A stretch of 64,000 nt of DNA from NCBI GenBank assembly GCA_023150935.1, contig JAKLJW010000001.1:202567-266566 (forward strand), given 5' to 3'. Positions 52,108-64,000 of the stretch are shown piece after piece. Made by a program: the position numbers and the translations under genes. Origin of the DNA: Candidatus Binatia bacterium (GTDB lineage Bacteria; Desulfobacterota; Binatia; HRBIN30). The notes below the pieces were generated by a model. It made no database searches. It was not told the origin of the DNA and worked only from the letters and a program-made list of their open reading frames with translations. Position 1 is the stretch's first letter, and each line of letters starts with the position of its first letter.

Positions 52108-53822
52108 GGGTTCCGCTCGGCGCGCACGATCTCGGCGAGGCGGTCGACAGCGTCGGCGAGCGGCAGGTCGTGAGCCGCCGTCTCCGTCCGTCGCTTCAGT
52201 TCGACGCAGCCGCGTTGCAGGCTCTTCTGTCCGACCGTGACGCGCAGGGGCAGTCCGAGCAGGTCGGCGTCCTTGAACTTGATTCCCGGCCGTTCCTCGC
52301 GGTCGTCGAAAAGGACCTCGACCCCGGCCGCGCTCAGTCCCCGGTAGAGGTTTTCCGCGGCTTCCCGCAGCGGCGCTTCGCCGATGTTGACCGGCAGGAG
52401 ATGGACGTGCGCGGGAGCGAGGGGCATGGGCCAGACGATGCCGTTGTCGTCGTGGTACTGCTCGACGGCGGCGGCCGCGGTGCGCGTGATGCCGATGCCG
52501 TAACAGCCCATTTCGAGCGGTCGTTCCTGACCCTGAGCATCGAGGAAGGTTGCCTTCATGGCGGCGGAGTACTTGGTGCCGAGGTAGAAGATGTTGCCGA
52601 CTTCGATGCCGCGGTGGCCCGCGAACGTGCCCGCGGGGCAGCGCGGACAGGGGTCGCCGGCGCGCGCCAGACGCAGGTCGGCGAACTCGAGCGAGCCGAG
52701 GTCGCGGTCGACGTCGACGTCGACGAAGTGGTGGTCTTCCTCGTTGGCGCCGATCACGGCGCCGGTTAGACCGCGCACCCCCGTATCGGCCACGATGCGG
52801 CAGCGCAGGCCCAACGGTCCGGCAAAGCCCACCGCGGAACCGGTCGCCTGCTCGACCGTCGCGGCATCGGCAAGGGCAATCCAGGACGCCCCGAGGAAAC
52901 TCTTGAGCTTGACGTCGCTGACCTCGTGGTCGCCGCGGCAGAGTACGGCGAGGGTCGCCCCGTCGCTGGTCACGTAGACCAGCGTCTTCACGAACCTTTC
53001 CGGCGGCATGGCCAGAAATCCAGCCACCTCGTCGATGGTCCGCTTCTCCGGGGTGCGCACCTTCTTCATTCCCGCGGTGGTCACCCGATGCGGCGGCGGT
53101 GCGTCGCCGACCTCGGCCTTCTCGACATTGGCGGCGTAGTCGCACCCGGTACAACTGACAATGGCGTCCTCGCCGGAGTCGGCCAGCACCTGGAACTCGT
53201 GGGCCTGGCGGCCGCCGATCGCGCCGGTGTCCGACTCGACCTGCCGCGTGGTCAGCCCACAGCGCTCGAAGATACGCCGGTACGTCGCCGCCATGTGCTG
53301 GTACTCGCGCCGGCAGTCCTCGATATCGGGGTGGAAGGAGTAGGCGTCCTTCATGATGAACTCGCGCCCGCGCATGAGGCCGAAGCGCGGTCTCACCTCG
53401 TCGCGGAACTTGACCTGGATCTGGTAGAGGTTGAGCGGCAGGTCGCGGTAGGAGCGGATTTCCCGTCGGACAATGTCGGTAACGATCTCCTCGTGCGTGG
53501 GGCCGAAGCAGAAGTCGCGGTCGTAGCGGTCTTTCATGCGCAGCAGCTCTTTGCCGTACTGATCCCAGCGACCGCTTTCGATCCAGAGTTCGGCGGGGCA
53601 GATCGCCGGCATCAGGATCTCCTGCGCGCCGGCACGGTTCATTTCGGCCCGCACGATGTCCTCGACCTTGCGCACGACCCGCAGGCCGAGCGGGAGGAAG
53701 TCGTAGATGCCGCGCGCGACCTGGCGGATCATGCCGGCGCGCACCATGAGCTTGTGACTCACGACTTCGGCGTCGGCGGGGTCTTCCTTGAGGGTCGGAA
53801 TGAGTGTCTGTCGGTAGCGCAC
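52104..53822 (-). CDS. proS: Prolyl-tRNA synthetase (bacterial type)
   Basis: 572 residues starting MRYRQTLIPTLKEDPADAEVVSHKLMVRAGMIRQVARGIYDFLPLGLRV, the standard bacterial ProRS N-terminus. Class II motifs: FRDEVRPRFGLMRGREFIMKDAYSFH (motif 2) and GCYGIGITRTAAAAVEQYHDDNGIVWP (motif 3), with an editing insertion domain in between (VAGFLAMPPERFVKTLVYVTSDG). C-terminal anticodon-binding domain follows. Charges tRNA-Pro. Divergent from kdsB. Confidence 0.96.
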   Translation of the reverse strand: MRYRQTLIPTLKEDPADAEVVSHKLMVRAGMIRQVARGIYDFLPLGLRVVRKVEDIVRAEMNRAGAQEILMPAICPAELWIESGRWDQYGKELLRMKDRYDRDFCFGPTHEEIVTDIVRREIRSYRDLPLNLYQIQVKFRDEVRPRFGLMRGREFIMKDAYSFHPDIEDCRREYQHMAATYRRIFERCGLTTRQVESDTGAIGGRQAHEFQVLADSGEDAIVSCTGCDYAANVEKAEVGDAPPPHRVTTAGMKKVRTPEKRTIDEVAGFLAMPPERFVKTLVYVTSDGATLAVLCRGDHEVSDVKLKSFLGASWIALADAATVEQATGSAVGFAGPLGLRCRIVADTGVRGLTGAVIGANEEDHHFVDVDVDRDLGSLEFADLRLARAGDPCPRCPAGTFAGHRGIEVGNIFYLGTKYSAAMKATFLDAQGQERPLEMGCYGIGITRTAAAAVEQYHDDNGIVWPMPLAPAHVHLLPVNIGEAPLREAAENLYRGLSAAGVEVLFDDREERPGIKFKDADLLGLPLRVTVGQKSLQRGCVELKRRTETAAHDLPLADAVDRLAEIVRAERNP

Positions 53823-53899
53823 GCGTCGATTCCGGCGAATGGTGCGCGGACCTTAGTTGCCGGTTCTATTGAGGTCAAGCAGGGCGGTCGGAGGCGCGG

Positions 53900-53927
53900 T
53901 TGCTTTGGCAGAGTGCTCTGATATACA
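53900..53927 (+). promoter_or_regulatory. Possible sigma-70 promoter for kdsB operon
   Basis: TTGCTT (53900-53905) and TATACA (53922-53927) are spaced 16 bases and lie 36 bases upstream of the kdsB ATG, in the 141-base divergent region with proS. Read by eye; in GC-rich DNA such matches are weak evidence. Confidence 0.35.
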
Positions 53928-53963
53928 GCGGTAAGCTCTTCTTGGCTTGCCGTTTCCTCGCAT

Positions 53964-56365
<2,402 letters not shown>

Positions 56366-56369
56366 GCGC

Positions 56370-57200
56370 ATGCCGCGCACGCGCGAGGTGTCCATCGGCG
56401 GCGTGCACGTCGGCGGCGGCAGGCCGCTGGCGTTCATCGGCGGTCCGTGCGTGATCGAGAGCCGCGACCACGCCCTGCGGCACGCGGCGGCGCTGACCGC
56501 CATGGCCCGCCGTTTGGGCGTGCCGTTCGTCTACAAGTCGTCGTTCGACAAGGCGAACCGCACCTCGAGTGCGTCGTATCGCGGTCCCGGCCTCGACGCC
56601 GGCCTCGATATTCTCGCGGCCGTGAAACGCGAGACCGGCACGCCGGTGCTGACCGATGTACACGAGCGCGGGCAGGCGCGGGTCGCCGCGGCGGTGGTTG
56701 ACGTGCTGCAGATTCCCGCCTTCCTGTGCCGGCAGACCGATTTCCTCGAGGATGTGGCGCGGGCGGGAAAACCCGTGAACGTCAAGAAAGCGCAGTTCCT
56801 GGCGCCCTGGGACATGGGCAACGTTATCGAGAAGCTGGCGGCAACCGGGAACGAGCAACTGCTGGTCAGCGAGCGCGGCGCCACCTTCGGGTATAACAAC
56901 CTCGTTGCCGATATGCGTTCGCTGGTGGCGCTGCGCGAGTTTGGCTACCCGGTCGTGTTCGACGCCGGCCACAGCGTGCAGCTTCCGGGGGGACTGGGCA
57001 CGGCCTCGGGGGGGCAGCGACAGTACATTGCGCCGCTGGCGCGCGCGGCGGTTGCGGTCGGCGTCGATGCACTGTTCCTCGAAGTCCACGAGGACCCCGA
57101 GCGCGCGCTCAGCGATGGGCCGAACTCTTACCGGCTCGACGAGGTCGAGACCCTGCTGCGGGAGCTGATCCGCATCGATGCGGCGGTCAGGAAAAGCTGA
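56370..57200 (+). CDS. kdsA: Kdo-8-phosphate synthase
   Basis: 276 residues, ATG four bases after the pyrG stop. KDO8P synthase motifs: [69 protein letters not shown] and [26 protein letters not shown]. Condenses PEP with arabinose-5-phosphate. Its 3' end overlaps kdsD by 23 bases. Confidence 0.96.
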   Translation: MPRTREVSIGGVHVGGGRPLAFIGGPCVIESRDHALRHAAALTAMARRLGVPFVYKSSFDKANRTSSASYRGPGLDAGLDILAAVKRETGTPVLTDVHERGQARVAAAVVDVLQIPAFLCRQTDFLEDVARAGKPVNVKKAQFLAPWDMGNVIEKLAATGNEQLLVSERGATFGYNNLVADMRSLVALREFGYPVVFDAGHSVQLPGGLGTASGGQRQYIAPLARAAVAVGVDALFLEVHEDPERALSDGPNSYRLDEVETLLRELIRIDAAVRKS

Positions 57201-58197
57201 GCGTCCGCCGGCGGTGACGCGTCGAGGGCGCGCGAGTGCCGCCGTGCAGGGGGCGCGCCGCGTACTCGCCATCGAGGCGGCGGCAATAGCGGCCGTGGCC
57301 CGTCGGCTCGATGTCCGATTCGACCGTGCCATCGATACTCTGGCGGCGTGCCGGGGCAAGGTCATCGTCACCGGCCTCGGCAAGACGGGCATCGTCGGGC
57401 GCAAGCTGGCGGCGACCCTGGCGAGCACGGGCACGCCGTCGATCTTCTTGCACGCCGCGGAGGCGGTGCACGGCGATTCGGGAGTGTTTACGCGCGGCGA
57501 CGCGGTGATCGCGGTGTCGTCGAGCGGCGCCTCGGACGAGATCGTCCGCATACTGCCATTGCTGAAACGCCTCGATCTGCCGCTGGTGGCGATAACGGGA
57601 AACGTCGGATCGCCGCTGGCGACGGCGGCGACGGTTGTGCTCGACGTGTCGGTGGCGGAAGAGGCGTGCCCGCTGGGCCTGGCGCCGACGGCGAGCACGA
57701 CCGCGATGCTCGCCCTCGGCGATGCGCTGGCCATTGCGCTCCTCGAACGCAAAGGCTTCGGGGCGCGCGACTTTGCGGTGTTGCACCCGGCCGGCGCGCT
57801 CGGTCGTCGCTTTCTGAGCGTTGCCGACTTGATGCACACGGGCGCTGCGGTTCCCGCGGTCGGCGCGGGCGCGACATTTCAGGAAACGCTGATGGAGATT
57901 ACCGGCAAACGGCTCGGGGTTACCGCGGTCGTCGATGCCGGCGGGGCGCTGCTCGGGGTGATTACCGACGGCGATTTGCGCCGCGCCCTCGAACGGTTGC
58001 CGGACGTGCGGGCGGCGCGCGCCGGCGAGGTCATGACCCGCAATCCCAAGACCATTGCGGGGAGCGCCCTGGCGGCCGAGGCGGTCGCCGTGATGGAACG
58101 GCACAGCATTACGTCGCTGTTCGTGCTCGACGAGCGGAGCCGGACGCCGCTCGGCGTGATTCATCTACACGACTTGCTGAAGGCACGCGTGGTCTGA
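57178..58197 (+). CDS. kdsD: Arabinose-5-phosphate isomerase
   Basis: 339 residues; N-terminal SIS domain ([54 protein letters not shown]) and two C-terminal CBS domains ([36 protein letters not shown] and [16 protein letters not shown]). Isomerises ribulose-5-phosphate to arabinose-5-phosphate, the kdsA substrate. Overlapping start supports translational coupling to kdsA. Confidence 0.94.
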   Translation: MRRSGKAERPPAVTRRGRASAAVQGARRVLAIEAAAIAAVARRLDVRFDRAIDTLAACRGKVIVTGLGKTGIVGRKLAATLASTGTPSIFLHAAEAVHGDSGVFTRGDAVIAVSSSGASDEIVRILPLLKRLDLPLVAITGNVGSPLATAATVVLDVSVAEEACPLGLAPTASTTAMLALGDALAIALLERKGFGARDFAVLHPAGALGRRFLSVADLMHTGAAVPAVGAGATFQETLMEITGKRLGVTAVVDAGGALLGVITDGDLRRALERLPDVRAARAGEVMTRNPKTIAGSALAAEAVAVMERHSITSLFVLDERSRTPLGVIHLHDLLKARVV

Positions 58198-58201
58198 TTC
58201 C

Positions 58202-59179
58202 GTGTCGGGTCGTTGGCGTCGCTTCTACAAGGGTTCGCCGCGACTGCGGCGGCTGTCGCGTCGCGCCAAGGATGCGGCGTTGCTGGCGGCGGTGCGCTGC
58301 GGACTCTGGGCCGGCCGCCAACTGGGACTCGAACGCGCGTTGGCCGCCGCCGACCTTGTCGGCGGATTACTGTATCGGTTTCTCGGGCCGCCGCGGCGTC
58401 TGGCGCTGGCGCACATCGAGCTGGTTTATGGCGATACCCTGTCGGCATCTGCGCGGGAGGCGCTGGCGCGAGCCGCCTTCGTGAATGTCGCCCGCTGTTT
58501 CATGGAGATCGTCAAGATCGACGAGATCCGCCGCCGGGCGGCCGAGTATGTCGAGATCGAGGGCCTCGAGGTTCTGCAGGAAATGGTGGCCAGCGGACAG
58601 GGCGGCCTGATCGTCACCGGACATATCGGCAACTGGGAGTTGCTGGCGGCCTACTGCTCCTGGCGTGGCATTCCCGTTGCGGCGGTAGCGCGGCGGATTT
58701 ACGTGGGCGGACTCAACGATCTACTGGTCGAATATCGTGCCCGGCAGGGGGTCGAGACGATCCTGCGAGAGAGCCCGCAGGCCGCCCGGCAATTGCTGCG
58801 AACGATCAAGCGCGGAGCGGTCCTCGCCATGCTGATCGATCAGGACACGAACGTGCCGTCGGTGTCGGTGCCGTTTCTGGGGCGGAGCGCAAGAACCCCC
58901 GCCGGGGCGGCGACGTTTGCGCTGCGGCGACGCGAGTTGCGCGTGGCTGCCGCGTTCATCGAGCGACGGCCGCGGGGTGGGCATCGGATTACCATCCGGC
59001 CACCGTTCGAGAAGCCGCACAGCGGCGACCGGACCGAGGACATTCGGTCTCTGACGCGGGTGTTCAATGCCGCCCTCGAAGAGCAGATTCTGCGCCATCC
59101 GACGGAGTGGGTTTGGTGGCACCGGCGCTGGCGTAATCGGCCGCGGCCCCGGATTGATCTGGATGCCGAGGTCGCTTAG
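58202..59179 (+). CDS. lpxL: Lipid A acyltransferase, LpxL/HtrB family (first copy)
   Basis: 325 residues from GTG, five bases after kdsD. LpxL-type motifs: VTGHIGNWELLAA (catalytic His and Glu, HX4E), RGAVLAMLIDQDTNVPSVSVPFLGRSARTPAGAATFALRR, and a C-terminal ILRHPTEWVWWHRRWRNRP. Members add secondary acyl chains to lipid A or related glycolipids. Follows Kdo synthesis genes, consistent with acting after Kdo addition. Confidence 0.88.
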   Translation: MSGRWRRFYKGSPRLRRLSRRAKDAALLAAVRCGLWAGRQLGLERALAAADLVGGLLYRFLGPPRRLALAHIELVYGDTLSASAREALARAAFVNVARCFMEIVKIDEIRRRAAEYVEIEGLEVLQEMVASGQGGLIVTGHIGNWELLAAYCSWRGIPVAAVARRIYVGGLNDLLVEYRARQGVETILRESPQAARQLLRTIKRGAVLAMLIDQDTNVPSVSVPFLGRSARTPAGAATFALRRRELRVAAAFIERRPRGGHRITIRPPFEKPHSGDRTEDIRSLTRVFNAALEEQILRHPTEWVWWHRRWRNRPRPRIDLDAEVA

Positions 59180-59359
59180 TGGTGATCGGTGCAATTACGA
59201 TGATGTATTTAGTCCGACGGTTTCCGTTCGCCTCGAGTAGCCCCGTTTTTTTCAGGGGCGTATCGAGGGGCCAGCCTGGCGAGTGGCTTTGCGGCCGCAC
59301 CCCTCGATACGCCGCCGGAGAGATGGCGTTGCTCGGGGCGAACGGAATAGGTTGCCGGA
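59180..59359. other. Intergenic region with dispersed element copy B
   Basis: Separates the two acyltransferase genes; consists mostly of the palindromic element at 59225-59344. Confidence 0.6.
59225..59344. repeat. Nested-palindrome dispersed element, copy B
   Basis: Outer arms begin CGTTCGCCTCGAGTAG (59225-59240) and end GCTCGGGGCGAACG (59331-59344). Inner arms are GTATCGAGGGG (59260-59270) and CCCCTCGATAC (59300-59310), perfectly complementary. Same plan as copy A, with a divergent middle, inserted between two lpxL genes without breaking them. Confidence 0.7.
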
Positions 59360-60349
59360 TTGAACGTACCCGTGTCGACTCCGGCGGTTAACGGCGGCGC
59401 GGCCGAGGCGGCGATATCGCGCGACCCGGTGCGCCCGCAGCACTTCAGGCACGTCGTCGAGTACACCGTGTTTCGGGCCGCGGTCGCGTTGTTCGCCGCC
59501 CTGCCGCGAACCTGGGCGCTGCGCCTCGGTGCCTGTCTCGGAGATGTGTTCTACGTCCTCGACCGGCGTGACCGCCGCGTCGCCCTGGAAAACCTCAGGC
59601 TCGCATTCCCGGAGAAGTGCGCCGCCGAGCATCGGCGCATCCTGCGCGTCAGTTGCCGCAATCTCGGTCGCGTCGGCGCCGAGTTCTGTCACCTGCCGTC
59701 GCTCGACGCCGCCGCGCTCCGGAGGGTGGTCGAGCTGGACGACGCCGACCGTGCGACTGCGGAACGGGTCTTCAATAGCGGCCGTGGCGCGGTGATCGTC
59801 AGCGGCCACGTCGGCAACTGGGAGCTGCTCGCCTACGCCTTCGCCCTGCTCGGGTACCCGGTCACCCTGGTGCACCGGCCCATGCACAACGCCCGTGTCG
59901 ACGCCTTCGTTTCCGCGCTGCGGACCCGGCCGGGTACGCGCAACATACCCAAGAAGTCGGCGGCCAAGGAGGTCATCAGAACGCTGAAACGCGGCGGGAT
60001 AGTGGTGATCCCGTCGGATCAGAACCAGACCCGCAGCTTCGGCGTGTTCGTGAACTTCTTCGGCAAGGCCGCGTGTACGTCACCCGGGGCGGCGCGGCTG
60101 GCGATGCTGACGGGCGCCCCGGTGTACCCGGTGTTCCTGGTGCGCGACGGCGAGACCGGCCGCCACCACGTCGAGGTGCTGCCCGAAGTGCCGATGGTAG
60201 ACACCGGAGACCGCGAGGCCGATATCGTCGCCAACACGCAGCGTTGCAGCGATGCGATCGAAGCCATGATCCGCCGCTACCCGGAGCAGTGGATCTGGTT
60301 TCACAAGCGCTGGAAGACCCGCCCCGCGGGAGAGACGCGACGAGCGTGA
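59360..60349 (+). CDS. Lipid A acyltransferase, LpxL/HtrB family (second copy)
   Basis: 329 residues from a probable TTG (a GTG at 59372 is an alternative). LpxL-type motifs: VSGHVGNWELLAYAF (HX4E), VTLVHRPMHNARVDAF, RTLKRGGIVVIPSDQN and CTSPGAARLAMLTGAPVYPVFLVRDG, then PEQWIWFHKRWKTRP. Likely adds a second acyl chain (LpxM-like role). Ends the Kdo/lipid A run. Confidence 0.87.
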   Translation: MNVPVSTPAVNGGAAEAAISRDPVRPQHFRHVVEYTVFRAAVALFAALPRTWALRLGACLGDVFYVLDRRDRRVALENLRLAFPEKCAAEHRRILRVSCRNLGRVGAEFCHLPSLDAAALRRVVELDDADRATAERVFNSGRGAVIVSGHVGNWELLAYAFALLGYPVTLVHRPMHNARVDAFVSALRTRPGTRNIPKKSAAKEVIRTLKRGGIVVIPSDQNQTRSFGVFVNFFGKAACTSPGAARLAMLTGAPVYPVFLVRDGETGRHHVEVLPEVPMVDTGDREADIVANTQRCSDAIEAMIRRYPEQWIWFHKRWKTRPAGETRRA

Positions 60350-60378
60350 GCAACGACGTCGCCGGGGCAACGTCATAT

Positions 60379-60402
60379 GTAGGGGCACGTTGCAACGTGC
60401 CC
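60379..60402. repeat. GGGGCACGTTG palindrome, copy 1 (truncated)
   Basis: First of three tandem copies built on the half-site GGGGCACGTTG and its complement. The last four bases of the full 28-bp unit are lost here. Confidence 0.85.
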
Positions 60403-60431
60403 GTCGGGATGTGCTGCGCGCTGTCCGGGCG

Positions 60432-60459
60432 GTAGGGGCACGTTGCAACGTGCCCCTAC
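60432..60459. repeat. GGGGCACGTTG palindrome, copy 2 (complete)
   Basis: A perfect 28-bp palindrome: GTA plus GGGGCACGTTG followed by the exact complement. Centre TGCA. Best-preserved copy. Confidence 0.9.
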
Positions 60460-60484
60460 ATGACGACATGACGTTGCAACGAGA

Positions 60485-60512
60485 TAGGGGGCACGTTGCA
60501 ACGTGCCCCTAC
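60485..60512. repeat. GGGGCACGTTG palindrome, copy 3
   Basis: 28 bases with the left edge TAGGGGG and right edge CCCCTAC, otherwise identical to copy 2. Copies 2 and 3 are 53 bases apart start to start, as are copies 1 and 2. Confidence 0.85.
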
Positions 60513-60725
60513 GCGATGGACCCGCAGGTGGCGGCGGGCACGGGGGTCGGGCCCTACCCGGGATGTCGCCGTCGCCCCCCTGTTATTGGACTGACGGTTC
60601 GCGTGTTTCGTCATCCAACGAACGCGGGGGGGCGGCGGGCTATATACGCCTGAATGCCTGGTGTGCTGGCACGCCACTTGCGTTGCGATTTGTCCGTGCC
60701 AGACAAGGGGTGCCGAGCGAGCCCA

Positions 60726-63893
<3,168 letters not shown>

Positions 63894-63941
63894 TGCGGTG
63901 GCGCTTCACGTCCCGAGTTCTTCTCAGCGCGGGCTTCGCCA

Positions 63942-64000
63942 GCAACCCAAAGCGAACAACCAGCCCGTTCGCCCCGAGTAGGAGCCCTTCCCCTGGGCTC
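63942..64000. repeat. Dispersed element copy C, cut by window end
   Basis: The 59 bases from 63942 are identical to 42581-42639, including the outer arm CGTTCGCCCCGAGTAG at 63966-63981. The other half of the palindrome lies beyond the window. Confidence 0.8.

Larger units (their letters stand above)
60350..60725. other. 376-base intergenic region with tandem palindromes
   Basis: Holds three copies of a 28-bp palindrome at 60379, 60432 and 60485 plus a partial one near 60471. It must also carry the histidine kinase promoter, which was not recognised. Confidence 0.6.

Noticed and set aside
51313..53154. A 613-codon frame extending pyrF upstream into proS
   Set aside because: Residues before the PyrF start are Arg-rich antisense-like sequence inside the strongly conserved proS reading frame.

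Overview
The window is high-GC DNA from what looks like a Gram-negative bacterium with lipopolysaccharide. Kdo synthesis genes, two LpxL-type acyltransferases, an OmpA protein, an outer-membrane barrel and type VI secretion (T6SS) genes all point that way. Secreted proteins carry CxGDCNGDG-type dockerin-like calcium loops, long Thr-Pro linkers, cysteine-rich CDDGDxCNG repeats, YVTN or lactonase beta-propellers and a distinctive C-terminal domain. From memory this mix is typical of uncultivated delta-like lineages such as Candidatus Binatota (Desulfobacterota_B). That placement is inference; no 16S gene is present.

Layout. 0-13.3 kb: a cysteine-rich secreted protein open at the left edge, a YkgJ zinc-cluster protein, a class III-like PHA synthase, an F420-type luciferase-like oxidoreductase, a PAP2 phosphatase, a metallo-beta-lactamase-fold lactonase, tRNA-Ser(UGA), then a surface-protein cluster (FecR protein, TPR/barrel protein, lipoprotein, dockerin-like protein, YVTN propeller). 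13.3-24.5 kb: a TPR-CHAT protease facing part of a T6SS locus (tssK-tssL-tssM on the minus strand, and a divergent single gene in which TssB and TssC are fused). 24.5-32.9 kb: a plastic island with an IS21 remnant, a 116-bp direct repeat, two VapBC-type toxin-antitoxin pairs, a nucleotidyltransferase pair, a DUF4143 ATPase and several pseudogenes. 32.9-39.1 kb: a lytic-transglycosylase-like protein with a papain-like partner lacking catalytic residues, then a T6SS accessory island (DUF4123 chaperone, small VgrG-cluster protein, Ala/Gln-rich coiled coil, PAAR tip) and an OmpA protein. 39.2-42.4 kb: two more secreted proteins.

43-64 kb is mostly housekeeping metabolism. It holds tandem core-MetE paralogues, a GMC oxidoreductase/small subunit/aldehyde dehydrogenase operon, a PPi-type phosphofructokinase, an M20 peptidase, proS-pyrF, and a kdsB-pyrG-kdsA-kdsD-lpxL-lpxL run in which CTP synthase sits beside the CTP-consuming Kdo pathway. 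The window ends with a membrane hybrid histidine kinase whose first PAS domain has the FixL haem-ligand signature. Dispersed palindromic elements occupy intergenic gaps at 42.6, 59.2, 60.4 and 63.9 kb.

The most unusual items are the natural TssB-TssC fusion, the TssL-BON-DUF4384 fusion beside it, and the separate DUF4123/PAAR island that lacks a VgrG.
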